From JBFJKD01 sp038106145 (GTDB taxonomy: Bacteria > Pseudomonadota > Gammaproteobacteria > Pseudomonadales > Porticoccaceae): DNA of 64,000 nucleotides. Where the stretch lies: NCBI GenBank assembly GCA_038106145.1, contig JAYODD010000015.1, positions 3,297-67,296 on the forward strand, read 5' to 3'. Positions 17,255 to 27,028 of the stretch are shown here, piece after piece (positions within the stretch are counted from its first letter, which is position 1; every line of letters begins with the position of its first letter). The notes under the pieces were generated by a model. It saw nothing but the letters and a program-made list of their open reading frames with translations, was not told the DNA's origin and searched no databases. A program made the position numbers and the translations under genes.

Positions 17255-17884
17255 ATGGTCGACGCAACTGTCTCGGTCTTACTGGTCGATGATCACTCCG
17301 TGGTGCGCGCCGGCTTTCGCTATTTGCTCGAGCGGGTGGAGGGTTTCGTCGTTATCGAAAGCGATTCTGCGGAGGCAGCCTACCGCACCTACCGGGAAAA
17401 AAAACCTGACGTGGTGGTCATCGATATGTCCATGCCCGGCATTGGAGGGCTCGAAGGGATTCGTCGCTTGCGGGCGAGTGACGATACATCGCGTATTATC
17501 GTTCTGAGTATGTACAACGATCCTTCCTTTGTGACGCGCGCCATGGAAATGGGCGCGCTTGGATACCTGAGTAAAAATTGCGGGCCTGAAGAACTGGCCA
17601 AAGCGATTGCCGCGGTGATGCGGGGAGAGCGTTATTTCAGTTCGGATATTGCGCTTGAGGCGGCCGATACTGGCGGCACCGAGCTAAGCAGTTTGTCGAC
17701 CCGCGAGTTTCAGGTGTTTCGTATGCTGGCGGACGGCGCTTCGGTCAAGGATATTGCGGATACCCTGAGCCTGAGCCCCAAGACCGTGAACAACCACCGC
17801 AGCAACATCATGGAAAAACTGCAGCTACACAGTGCGGTGGAGATGACTCGCCTGGCGGTGCGGGAGGGTATTATCGACGCCTGA
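17255..17884 (+). CDS. NarL/FixJ-family response regulator with LuxR-type DNA-binding domain
   Basis: A 209-residue two-component transcription factor. The receiver domain has the acidic pair VDDH (12-14), the phosphoacceptor Asp57 in VVVIDMSMPG, the conserved Ser/Thr in IIVLSMY and Lys in YLSKN. The C-terminal LuxR helix-turn-helix covers about 145-205 (LSTREFQVFRMLADG, then SPKTVNNHRSNIMEKL). It resembles UvrY/GacA-type regulators in size and sequence, but the two-gene arrangement with a reduced kinase is different from the gacA locus. Targets are unknown. It is probably co-transcribed with the upstream kinase-like gene. Confidence 0.9.
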   Translation: MVDATVSVLLVDDHSVVRAGFRYLLERVEGFVVIESDSAEAAYRTYREKKPDVVVIDMSMPGIGGLEGIRRLRASDDTSRIIVLSMYNDPSFVTRAMEMGALGYLSKNCGPEELAKAIAAVMRGERYFSSDIALEAADTGGTELSSLSTREFQVFRMLADGASVKDIADTLSLSPKTVNNHRSNIMEKLQLHSAVEMTRLAVREGIIDA

Positions 17885-17951
17885 AGCGGCGGAAGCCGAT
17901 CAGTTGTGTGTCCCCGTGGCTTGATCACCGCCGAGCGCGTGTAGCGCGACA

Positions 17952-17980
17952 TTGACGGCAAAGATTGAAAAGAGTATAAA
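17952..17980 (+). promoter_or_regulatory. Predicted sigma70 promoter of the chemosensory operon
   Basis: TTGACG (17952-17957), a 17-base spacer and TATAAA (17975-17980) match the consensus well. It sits in the 267-base gap between the NarL-type regulator and the first chemosensory gene. The implied start near 17987 leaves a leader of roughly 165 bases, which is AT-rich at first and holds no obvious riboswitch. Confidence 0.6.
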
Positions 17981-18151
17981 TTTCTTCCGTAACTAATTGA
18001 TTAAAAAGGTTTAATAAGTAAAATCAAGGCGTTAGGTCAGGTGCGTTTTCCCGCCGGAGCAATCAACTGGTCGATTGCAGTAACAGGCCCACTGGAATTA
18101 AAGCTTTTGGTACCGCTGACGCTATATCGTGAACATGACGGAGGTGGTCGC

Positions 18152-18868
18152 TTGAACGACATAATCAAAATATCCTGCATTGGCGTCGACGACAAGGACG
18201 TGGCGGTGATCAGCAGTATTCTCAAGCTGGCCCCTGAACTGAAGGGTAAGTTTGAATTGATCGCCGCTGAGCAAAAAAGCGAAGCCAATCTGCTATTTGT
18301 CAACGCCGATGACGACCAGGCGCTCGGTGAATGGAGAACCTTCAGCGCCGCCCATGGCGAGGTGGTGCCTATTGTTATCTACAGTGGCGAGGCGCCAGAT
18401 ATAGATGCCATCACCATGAAACGCCCGCTGGCGATGCGGCGGCTTATCGATAGCCTGAAGACCACCATTTCCACCGAGCGCGAGGTGGTGGTGGCAAATA
18501 CCGGGGGCATTAAAAAGATTCTGGTGGTTGACGACAGTTTCCCGGTGCGTAAATACATGGAGCAAAAACTGCCCCTGCTGGCCGACGGTGAACTCAGTTT
18601 GAATTTCGCGGAATCCGGCGCCGAGGCCGTCGATCGGGTCAAGGAAACTGCCTACGACCTGATTTTCCTCGATGTCATGATGGATGATATGAATGGCTAC
18701 AAAGTGTGTAAGTGGGTGAAAACGGTGAGGCCCGAAACAGCAGTGGTGATGTTGACCAGCAAAAACTCTCCGTTTGACAAGGTGCGCGGCACCATGTCGG
18801 GGTGTGATGATTACGTAGTAAAGCCGCCCAAAGACGAGACCCTGAAAGAGATCCTGCAGCGCTTTTAA
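18152..18868 (+). CDS. Two-domain response regulator with N-terminal pseudo-receiver (chemosensory cluster)
   Basis: A 238-residue protein. The TTG start is chosen because GGAGG lies 7 bases upstream; the frame is open for another 37 codons but without a better site. Residues 1 to about 110 look like a receiver fold without phosphorylation residues (IIKISCIGVDDKDVAVISSIL, PIVIYSGEAPD). The C-terminal 120 residues are a canonical receiver: KILVVDDSFPVRKYMEQKL, phosphoacceptor in LIFLDVMMDD, VVMLTSKNSPFDKVRG and the switch Lys in YVVKPP. It occupies the place of pilG in Pil-Chp clusters and probably accepts phosphate from the CheA homologue. No DNA-binding or enzymatic output domain is present. 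Confidence 0.8.
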   Translation: MNDIIKISCIGVDDKDVAVISSILKLAPELKGKFELIAAEQKSEANLLFVNADDDQALGEWRTFSAAHGEVVPIVIYSGEAPDIDAITMKRPLAMRRLIDSLKTTISTEREVVVANTGGIKKILVVDDSFPVRKYMEQKLPLLADGELSLNFAESGAEAVDRVKETAYDLIFLDVMMDDMNGYKVCKWVKTVRPETAVVMLTSKNSPFDKVRGTMSGCDDYVVKPPKDETLKEILQRF

Positions 18869-18920
18869 CGGGTGCTGGACAGTTGTGGGTCCGCGCGGAA
18901 AGCACAAAAGGAAGAGATTG

Positions 18921-19283
18921 ATGGCAGTTGCGAAAGTCCTGGTGGTGGATGATTCGCCGGCGGAACTGGAAAATATTCGGTTAATGGTGGCGACGACGGG
19001 GCGCACGGTGTTGACCGCGACTTCGGGACGCGAGGCGGTGGTGGTGGCTGCCAGCGAGCAGCCTGACCTGATTTTTTTGGACATAGTCATGGATGACCTT
19101 GATGGCTATGGCGCCTGTCAGGCCATTCGCGAAAATCCAGATACCAGCCATATTCCGGTAGTGATGGTGAGTTCAAAAAATCAGCGGTTTGATCGTCTAT
19201 GGGCGGATCGGCACGGTGCGCGCGGCGTTATTTCCAAACCCTACAGCGAGCAGGAGATTACTGCGCAGCTGGAAAAGTACTGA
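18921..19283 (+). CDS. PilH-like single-domain response regulator
   Basis: A 121-residue stand-alone receiver. AAGGAAG upstream supports the ATG over an upstream in-frame start. The acidic pair is VVDDS, the phosphoacceptor is Asp54 in LIFLDIVMDD, followed by VVMVSSK and the switch Lys in VISKPY. The insert RFDRLWADRHGA before the last helix is characteristic of the PilH subgroup. In Pseudomonas, PilH works with PilG as output or phosphate sink of the system that controls type IV pili. A clear paralogue of this protein lies at the far end of the cluster on the opposite strand. Confidence 0.85.
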   Translation: MAVAKVLVVDDSPAELENIRLMVATTGRTVLTATSGREAVVVAASEQPDLIFLDIVMDDLDGYGACQAIRENPDTSHIPVVMVSSKNQRFDRLWADRHGARGVISKPYSEQEITAQLEKY

Positions 19284-19295
19284 CGGAAAAATACA

Positions 19296-19820
19296 TTGGA
19301 AAACCAGGAATCGCGATTGGTAGCACCCAGCGCAGCTCTACAAAAGGAGTTTGTGCTGGCGAGTGCGACCACTGTTGCGCCGGATATGGGTGCTCTGCAC
19401 GGCACATTTCACGGTTTTGTCATCGGTGAAATCGGTTTGCTGTTGCCCAGGAAAGAAATTTCCGAAGTACTGGAAAGTATTAACAGTTGCCGTTTGCCGA
19501 ATACTTCCCCGGTACTGTACGGCATGGCCAACCTGCGCGGGAAAATAGTTCCGCTCTTCGATTTACATCGTTTACTGGGAATTGAACCTGCGCCGCAACG
19601 TATGTTTTTGGTGGTTGGCGATGGTGGCAATGCAGTCGGCGTGTTACTCGATCGTTTGCCGCGCCGGGTAGTCATTGCGGCGACCGATAAACTACCGATA
19701 ATTCCGCCATTGCCACGGGCGCTACGGCCGTTTGCGCATGCAGCCTATGAAACACAGGGGGTGTGGCTCGACTGGGATTTACCCGGATTCTTTGCATCAC
19801 TAAAGGAGCAAATCCGTTAG
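19296..19820 (+). CDS. CheW-like adaptor (PilI-type)
   Basis: CheW-domain scaffold coupling the MCP to CheA; 174 residues if the TTG start is used. The CheW core begins at about residue 37 (GTFHGFVIGEIGLLLPRKEISEVLE). It contains the hallmark LPNTSPVLYGMANLRGKIVP, which in CheW proteins forms the receptor and CheA contact loop, and continues to PLFDLHRLLG and GVLLDRLPRRV. The start is uncertain: a GTG at 19351 follows AAAGGAG closely. It sits 12 bases after the PilH-like gene and 71 bases before the MCP, the same order as pilH-pilI-pilJ. Confidence 0.85.
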   Translation: MENQESRLVAPSAALQKEFVLASATTVAPDMGALHGTFHGFVIGEIGLLLPRKEISEVLESINSCRLPNTSPVLYGMANLRGKIVPLFDLHRLLGIEPAPQRMFLVVGDGGNAVGVLLDRLPRRVVIAATDKLPIIPPLPRALRPFAHAAYETQGVWLDWDLPGFFASLKEQIR

Positions 19821-19891
19821 TCTGCGGTGCGATGCGGGTGAATAACGATTCCTGAATTTAATCATGCGAGACTGAGTAAAGGCGTATATTT

Positions 19892-22176
19892 ATGAAGCTG
19901 AAAATCGCGACCAAGCTGGGAGGCGGTTATTTACTGTTGACGGCGTTCGTGCTTATTGCCGGTGGCGCAGGGGTGTACGGTGTGAGTCGCCTTGCGGACA
20001 CGCTGGAGTTTGTTACCACCGATGCCTGGAACGCGGCGGACGGTGCCATGGAGCAGTCGATCGCGGTGCGCGAGCACATGCNNNNNNNNNNCAGCGCGCC
20101 CGGTCGACGCCCCGTGCGCCCCGCCTGGGGGGTCAGCAGCCTGGAGCCAAAAGCAATGCGGAATATTTGCTCGAGGCGCAGGCGCGACTGCAAGCTGCGG
20201 TCAGCTTCGGCTCGGAAGCGGGTGAGCGCATGCTGGAGTCTACGTTGATTGATGAGCAGGTGGCGAGATCACTTGCTGGGGCGCTTAGCCAATATCAGGG
20301 CACGCGGGATCAGATGCTGGACGCACATGCGCGCTTTGTAATGTTCGATACGGATTTACAGGCCGGCATCAGCAATTTCAAAGAGCTGTTGGGAAGTCTT
20401 AGGAGTGTGGCGCAGCAGGTCACCGATGAATTCAAAAAAAACACTAGTCGGCAGTTTTCCTGGAACAGTGGGTTGCGGGAAAAATGGCAGGCGGCGGATG
20501 GGGTTGCCGCGATCGAGAATGCATTTTTGCAGCGTGTTGACGCCTACAAAATTTTCGTTGCCGGTGGCAGTAGTAAAACACAGGCAGATGAGGAGCTTGC
20601 CTCGAGTCTGTCAAAAATGCGGGACAACATATCCACCATTGGAAGCCTGGCGGTGTTCAGGAATTTTCATTCCGACAAGGAAGGTGCGGCGATCAATCCC
20701 CAATTGATGGAACAACTCGGAGTCACCGTGCAGAAGGCCAGCGTCAGCGAGAGGTTGAACGACGAGCTGGATATTCACGAAATGGAGTTTAAAACGGCCA
20801 TCGAAGCCTACAACGCGTATCGTGTAAGTCTGCAGGATTACGAACGCGTTGCGGCGGAACTGATGACCTTGCTGGATGAGGTGCAACGTATCGGCGATGC
20901 GGCGGTGGAACAACAGGCGATCCCCATTCAGGCCACGATTACCAGGGCCTACAGCGTGATTGCCGTGGTGGTACTGCTTACCCTGTCGTTCGCGCTTGCA
21001 TTGGCGGTTATTATGACCCGCCTGATGCGCGCCACATTTCAGCGAATTATCGGCGTTGCTGAAGGAGTGGCCAAAGGCGAACTGGAGACGGTTGAGATTG
21101 CCGACACGGAGCTGGGGGACGAAATTGGCGATACCCTAGTCGCGGTCAAGGGCATGGTGGAAAAGCTTGGCGAAGAAAACCGGCAGCTCAACGATTCGAT
21201 TATCAATTTATTGGAAGCCACCGCACAACTTAGCGAACGGGATCTTACTGTTCAGGTTCCGGTGGCCAACGATATCACCGGACCGGTGTCGGACGCCGTT
21301 AAGGTGCTGGTCTACGAAACCGCCAAAGTATTGAAAGAGATTCGCGATGTAGCGGAACTGGTGGAGGGGGCGTCCAATACGGTACGCGATCAGGGTGTTA
21401 AGGTTTCCGAAGCGTCGGCGGTGGATCGCGAAATGACATTTGGAGCAATTTCCGTTCTCACCGGACTCGCGGAAGGCGTTGGCAAACTCGCTGACCTCGC
21501 GGAATCTTGCGATGAAATGGCGCGACGTACCACGAGCTCCATTACCGATGCGCTGCACGAAGTGTTGAATACCAGCACCGGAATGGATGACCTTCGCGAA
21601 ACCATTGCCGAAACGGAAAAGCGCATTAAACGGCTCGGCGAGCGTTCTCAGGAAATCAGCTCGGTGGTGGAAATTATTAACAATGTGGCCGAGCGCACCC
21701 ATATTCTGGCATTGAACGCCTCCATGCAGGCGGCGGCGGCGGGTGACGCGGGGCGCGGATTCGCGGTGGTGGCCGACGAGGTACAGCGCCTCGCGGAATC
21801 GTCCCGCCAGTCCACCTCCGAAATTGCCGCCCTGGTCAGTAATATTCAGTCGGAGACGGCGGAAACCATGGCCGCCATGAACAAGGCGATCAGTCAGGTA
21901 GTAAATGGCACGGTTGCAGCAAAGAAATCCGGAGAGCAGATGGAGGCGACGACCAAGACAACTGCTGAACTATCCAGCGTCATCGGCGAGATCGCCCAAT
22001 CAGCGCGCGCGCAGTCGGACTCAATCGAAGTGGTAGCCGGGCAGGCCGCTCAGGTAAGCGCGACCCTGAAAAAAACCGGAGAAGAGATGGAAGAGCAGGC
22101 TTCAGTTGTCGAGAAATTACTCGCCTTTGCGCGCCAGCTTACCGAATCGGTACGGCAATTTAAGTTGCCCGGTTAA
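19892..22176 (+). CDS. PilJ-like methyl-accepting chemotaxis protein, crossed by an assembly gap
   Basis: Transmembrane chemoreceptor. A first membrane helix lies at residues 9-32, followed by a periplasmic sensor of about 300 residues, a second helix (VIAVVVLLTLSFALALAVIM), a HAMP region (RIIGVAEGVAKGE) and a long cytoplasmic signalling domain. The hairpin tip reads AERTHILALNASMQAAAAGDAGRGFAVVADEVQRLAE in two parts; the THILALNAS and ASMQAA form is PilJ-like rather than Tar/Tsr-like. Reading frames before and after the 10 N at 20082 differ. Merging the single shared C of the contig ends gives one frame of 757 codons, so I treat it as one intact gene. It probably senses surface or pilus-related signals for the CheA downstream. 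Confidence 0.85.
20082..20091. other. Assembly gap inside the MCP gene
   Basis: Ten N. The left contig ends ..GAGCACATGC and the right begins CAGCGCGCC. Joining them on the shared C continues the MCP frame as R-E-H-M-Q-R-A-R. The N run is therefore probably a placeholder with little or no missing sequence. Confidence 0.9.
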
Positions 22177-22232
22177 CCGGGTGTTAAGTGTTACGGCCGT
22201 CCAGTGGGAATCGCGGTTAAAGAGATATTTGC

Positions 22233-25200
22233 ATGGGGATGACGGCTGAAATAGAAATTCTGCACGGGGTTATTGGCGCCACGGCGGAATCGCTTCCCGA
22301 ACTCATTCCCCTGTTAATGGGCGCGGGTGATGAACCTGCACAAGGTTTGAACAGTTTGCAGGAGCAGCTGGATAACATCAGTATGACGGCCGGTTTTGCC
22401 GGCCTGGAAGGTTTGTCGCGGACCACCCAACTGTTATCCGAACACCTCGCCACCCGCTGTGGTAGCGATCAACCTCTGCCTTCAGATGATCTCGACAAAC
22501 TCGTTGGTTGGATAACCCAGGCGCAGGGGTATCTGCAATCCCCGGTGCCCGCGGACTGCATTAACGCACTCCTGGATCCGTTGCCCGAAGAGCGTCGCGG
22601 GGTACTGTACGAGGTGCTGGTGCAGGAATCGGAGGGAGAGCCTTCTCCGATTGGCGAGCCCGCCGGGGAGGATGATCTTGCCGACCCGACTGATGGGGGG
22701 CCGGGGCTGGCGCTGGTGGGCGATTCACCCGTGGCGCGCTCTGAACAAATGATATCCATGGATGATATGGACGACTTGCTCGCGGGAGACGGCCCGGGAG
22801 GCGCAGAGACCAGTATTCTCGGTATGTTGCGGCAGGAAATCGAAGAAATAGCGCCGCGCCTGAGTCAATGTGCTGCGGCAATTGGTGGCGCCACCGAGCT
22901 TGCCGATGCCGCCGGTGAACTGGCCAGCTACGGTGAACTCGTAGAGCGGTTACAGACGGCGAGTACCGGAGCGGGGCTCGTCGGCATGGGGCAGATCGCG
23001 GATTTTTTAATCCAGAACCTCGGTTTGTTGTTGAACGCCGCGGACGAACAGCGCCGCGCAGTGGCGCCGCTGTTGGCCGGGTGGCCGCAGCCGATTACCG
23101 CACATTTAGCCGACCCGGCAGATAACAGTCTGTGCCTGGCTGCGGTTAACTACCTGGAAAATCCGGCTTGGCTACAACCGCTGATTGACGAGGATGTAAA
23201 ACAGTTATTGAAAGGGTTGGTCAAGGATACGGAAACTAGCGGTGAATGCGTTGGCGAATCCCGCGCGACGCAGGCTAGGCCAGAGGATGTGGAATTAAAA
23301 ATTGCCGACGATGTGAGCGCTGAGCTGGTGGAGGCGTTCTTTACCGAATCGCCGCGCTATGCGGAGCAACTGGCCGGCCATATTGCCAGTATCGCCAAAG
23401 GTGAGGAGGTGCAAAATCACCTTGCCGCATCGCAGCGTATCTCGCATACCCTGAAGGGCTCCGCCAATATGTTGGGGGTCAAAGGCCTCGCTAATTTATC
23501 TCACCACCTGGAAGATATTTTTGAGCACCTCGCCCAGGTAGATGTCGCGCCGCCGAAGCCACTGGCGGCTACCATGCAGGAGGCGGCCGACACCATAGAA
23601 GTCATGTTGGAAGCGCTGCAGGGCATCAGTCCCCCGCCAGCGGAAGCCCTGCATGTATTACAGGATGTACTGGACTGGGCCAATCGTATTGATCGCGGTG
23701 ATATTCGCAGCGAGGACTTCCACGAGGGCGCCCGCGCGCCGCGCGTCAATGTGGTGGCCGACTCCGCCGGGTCCGATGATGTTGCCGGTGAGCGGGAGGG
23801 GCCCGCGCAGGCCCAGGTGCAGGAAGCGCTACGGGTACCTCGGGATATTATCGATAATGTCTTAAACATGGTCGGTGAAGCCGCCATCTCCCTGAGCCAG
23901 ATACAGGAGCGTCTGCAAAATTTACGGGCGTCTGGTGTGGCCATGCGGCGCAATGACGGCGTGTTGCAAACCCGTCGTTTTGAGCTGGAGGAGCAGGTCA
24001 GTGTGCGTGGGGTGGCGGCGCAGCAGAAGGGGCTGGTCGCCAACGGCGAACACTTCGATACCCTGGAAATGGATCAGTACGATGAGTTTTACACCGCCAC
24101 CCACAGTTTTATCGAAGCGGTTTCTGATACCCGCGAAGCGTCCCGCGAAATCATCGAAGAAGTCTTGCGTTTGGAAAATCTATTTCTTCACCAGCAACGG
24201 CTGAATCGCGCCTTGCAGGATATGGTAATGTCGACCCGCACCGTGGCCATCAGCTCAATTAGTCCACGCCTGCAGCGGGCGGTGCGTCAGGCAGCACGTA
24301 TGACCGGCAAGGATGTGAACCTCGAGATCCGCGGTGAACAACTGATGGTGGACGGCGACGTGGTGGCAAAACTGGTGGACCCGCTGATGCATCTGTTGCG
24401 CAATGCCGTCGACCACGGCATCGAAATGCCGCAGGAACGCGCCGCCAAGGGTAAGAATGCCGCGGGGCTTATCACGCTGGAATTCGAACAGGCGGGCAAT
24501 AATATCGTGGTAAATTGCCGCGATGACGTAGAGGGTCTCGATTNNNNNNNNNNATTACGACAGAATGTTAAAGCTGGCAATTGAAAGAGGCATTGTTCGG
24601 GAAAGTGATTCTTTGGAACGGGAGGCGATCGCACGTCTGGTTTTGGCGCGGGGTTTTTCAACCCGCGAAGAGGCTACCCAGGTGTCGGGCCGCGGCGTGG
24701 GGATGGATGCGGTGCACGCCGCGATTGTCGAACTCAAGGGCACATTGCAGATCGGCGACAACAGCTCCGGCGGCACGCTGGTTGAGTTGCGTCTGCCGGT
24801 CACGCTTCTCACCAGTCATTCCGTAGTGATCAGCGTGGGTGATCTGCAGTACGCAATACCGACAGATACGTTGATGCAAATCCTGAGTTCAGGTGTCGGT
24901 GTTGTCTCCAGTATTGGCGGTGAACTGGCTTATACCCTGGGCCGGGACATTTATCCGCTGCGGGCCCTGAGTAACCTGCTGGGGCAGGCTGATAACGGCA
25001 GCGGCGATGTGAGTTACTATGAAGGAAAGGTGATTCTGCTGGCGCGCACCGACCAGGGGATTTCTGCAATTGCAGTGGACCAGGTACTGTCGAGTCACGA
25101 ACTGGTGATCAAAAATCTCGGACAATACGTGGGCCATGTGCGGGGTATCGCGGGCGTGTCACTGTTGGGAGATGGACAGGTGGTGCCGGTACTCAATTTA

Positions 25201-25656
25201 ATTGAGTTGACCAGTCGGGCTCCAAGCGCAGTTGTTACTGACAGTGGCCCTTCCGGGGAAGAGAGCGAGAGCACGTCACAGGTGCGGCAGGTGCTGGTCG
25301 TCGACGATTCGTTAAGCGCCAGAAATACCCTGATCGAATTGGTGCAGGACGCCGGATTTGAGCCTGTGGCGGCGCGCGATGGTATGGAGGCAGTTAAACT
25401 GCTGCAAAAAATGGTGCCGTCTCTGGTATTGACCGACCTGGAAATGCCGCGTATGAACGGCCTGGAATTGACTTCGCATATCCGTGGTACCGAGAATCTC
25501 AAACATCTACCCATTATTATGATCACCTCACGCACGTTGCAGAAGCATCGGGAGCAGGCCGACAGCGCGGGAGTAACTGAGTATGTGACCAAGCCGTTCT
25601 CCGAGGAGCGCTTGATGTCGCTGGTGGCAAGTTATATGGCGAGAGCGCGCCAGTGA
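22233..25656 (+). CDS. CheA-type hybrid histidine kinase (ChpA/PilL-like), crossed by an assembly gap
   Basis: Large chemotaxis kinase. After merging a 3-base contig overlap at 24544 the frame has 1136 codons. In order: an acidic N-terminal region of about 330 residues with weak Hpt-like helices; a canonical Hpt domain with ISHTLKGSANMLG (His405); the P3 dimerisation helices near 530-680; the ATPase domain with LMHLLRNAVDHGIEMP and a G2 box SGRGVGMDAV; a CheW-like domain (SVVISVGDLQYAIPTDTLMQ); and a C-terminal receiver (VLVVDDSLSARNTL, LVLTDLEMPRMNG, YVTKPF). The G1 box reads DDVEGLD where D-x-G-x-G is expected. ChpA of Pseudomonas has many Hpt domains; here only one has the His-x-x-Lys-Gly motif. 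It should phosphorylate the receivers at 18152, 18921 and 26657. Confidence 0.9.
24544..24553. other. Assembly gap inside the CheA gene
   Basis: Ten N in the ATPase domain. The left side ends CTCGATT and the right side begins ATTACGAC. Overlapping the shared ATT gives ctc gat tac gac aga atg (L-D-Y-D-R-M), exactly what CheA homologues have after the G1 box. No sequence is likely to be missing. Confidence 0.92.
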
Positions 25657-26129
25657 ATCCAGTGGAGTCGGTGGGCGAAGGGAGCGGGCTGGCGTTGCTC
25701 GGTTTTGGCTCGCGCTTACTGGCCGTGCCGTTGAGTAGTCTGGTCACCATCGAGCACTCCGGCAAACTGACCGAGGGGCAGGAGTCTTCGCCGGGGGCGT
25801 TTGCGACAGTCGAAGCGGCTGGACAGCACACGCCGGTCTACGCTTTCACGGATGACTTTGCGATGTGTGATGGGAGCCGCTACCCCGGGCATTTTTGCGT
25901 AGTGTTGCGCGCCGATGACGGAGCCCGTCAGTATGCTCTGGCGTGCACCGACGTTGAGCAATTGCGTACAGGGGGCGAATACGCTGGTTTACAGATGATC
26001 CCCGATTGCATGCAACTCCCGGGCAGTCCGTTTGCCGGGTTGTTTATGCGTGAAGGGAAGCTGGTATTAACGGCCGACTCGTCGAGTCTGCTCGGCTATA
26101 TCGACAGACAGTGCGGCCAGCATGAGTGA
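25653..26129 (+). CDS. CheW-like protein (second in cluster)
   Basis: A 158-residue protein that starts with GTG overlapping the CheA stop by 4 bases (GTGA), typical of translational coupling. The fold pattern is that of a CheW domain (GLALLGFGSRLLAVPLSSLVTIEHS near the N-terminus, YALACTDVEQLRTG in the middle, GLFMREGKLVLTADSSSLLGYI at the end). The usual NLRG loop is missing. It is therefore a divergent CheW, comparable in place to ChpC-type proteins of Pil-Chp systems. It may attach alternative receptors or modulate the kinase. Confidence 0.6.
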   Translation: MNPVESVGEGSGLALLGFGSRLLAVPLSSLVTIEHSGKLTEGQESSPGAFATVEAAGQHTPVYAFTDDFAMCDGSRYPGHFCVVLRADDGARQYALACTDVEQLRTGGEYAGLQMIPDCMQLPGSPFAGLFMREGKLVLTADSSSLLGYIDRQCGQHE

Positions 26130-26634
26130 TGGCGACGACGTGGGGGAAAATTTTCCGGCATGGCTTTTGACCGGTGCGCCCGGTTATCAATTGGCGGTGG
26201 GTATCCACGAGGTTCAGGAGTATTTGGTGGCCCCCGGAATTTTGGATGTGCCACTTGCGCCGCGGCACTGCGCGCAACTAATTGTATGGCGTGATCAGTT
26301 TGTGCCCCTGTTTGATTTACGCCACCTGCACGACCCTGATCTGACCCACGTAGACGTGGCGGCCCCGGTTTCCGGGGTTATTGTGCTGGTCTATCAACGG
26401 GAACCAGGATTGGCCCTGGAATACCTGGCGCTTTATCTGTACGCTGAACCGGAGAAAATCCTGGTGGACGACCGTGCGGTTGCCACCTGGCCAGCGGACT
26501 ATCCGCGGGCATTGCATGGATTGGTGCGCTCCCTGTTTACCCACGACGATAGCGTGGTGTCGGTGCTTGATCTGGCCGGACTCGCCAGCGCCCGCTACCT
26601 GAATTTCCTGGTGCTCAACGGCCTTACCGATTAA
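26122..26634 (+). CDS. CheW-like protein (third in cluster)
   Basis: A 170-residue protein whose ATG overlaps the end of the preceding gene by 8 bases. CheW-like features are GYQLAVGIHEVQEYLVAPGILDVPLAPRHCAQLIVWRDQFVPLFDLRHL, read in two parts: a hydrophobic strand pattern, then the VPLFDLR segment that in CheW follows the NLRG loop. The C-terminal SLFTHDDSVVSVLDLAGL fits the last strands of the domain. It is divergent, like its neighbour, and the two together may form a heteromeric adaptor. The gene ends 22 bases from the convergent receiver gene. Confidence 0.6.
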   Translation: MSDGDDVGENFPAWLLTGAPGYQLAVGIHEVQEYLVAPGILDVPLAPRHCAQLIVWRDQFVPLFDLRHLHDPDLTHVDVAAPVSGVIVLVYQREPGLALEYLALYLYAEPEKILVDDRAVATWPADYPRALHGLVRSLFTHDDSVVSVLDLAGLASARYLNFLVLNGLTD

Positions 26635-26656
26635 CGTTTACGCAACCGTGATTGCG

Positions 26657-27028
26657 TCAGGGCAGAAGGTGACGTTGTACTTCTTGCAGTACCTGGTGGT
26701 CGGTGAACGGTTTACAAATATAGGCGTCGCCCCCCTGGCGTTCTGCCCACATACGGTCAACCCGCCGCGTGCGGGCGCTGACAAAAATAACTGGGATATG
26801 CCTGGTGTCGGCGTCTAGTTTCAGCAGGCGACAGGCATTGTATCCATCCAGCCCCTCCATAACGACATCCATAAAGATCAGGTCTGGCCGCTGTGCGCGG
26901 GCAACGTTCACGGCGTCCTCGCCGTCGCAGGTGGTGATTATCGTAATATTCAAGGAGCCAAGGGCAACCGCAAGCCGCTCCAGGTCGCTTGGAGAATCAT
27001 CCACTAGCAATACTTTTTGAATGGCCAT
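26657..27028 (-). CDS. PilH-like single-domain response regulator (second copy)
   Basis: A 123-residue receiver without output domain: LLVDDSPSDLERL at the start, phosphoacceptor Asp54 in LIFMDVVMEGLDGYNAC, PVIFVSARTRRVDRMWAERQGG and switch Lys in YICKPF. It is a clear paralogue of the PilH-like protein at 18921, sharing the DR-x-WA-x-R insert, but is transcribed towards the chemosensory operon. It is probably a second phosphate acceptor of the same CheA with its own expression control. The upstream 171 bases hold no recognisable promoter that I trust. Confidence 0.85.
   Translation of the reverse strand: MAIQKVLLVDDSPSDLERLAVALGSLNITIITTCDGEDAVNVARAQRPDLIFMDVVMEGLDGYNACRLLKLDADTRHIPVIFVSARTRRVDRMWAERQGGDAYICKPFTDHQVLQEVQRHLLP

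Noticed and set aside
20081..20260. Genuine frameshift or pseudogene in the MCP
   Set aside because: The frame change coincides with the N run, and a one-base overlap of contig ends restores the frame.
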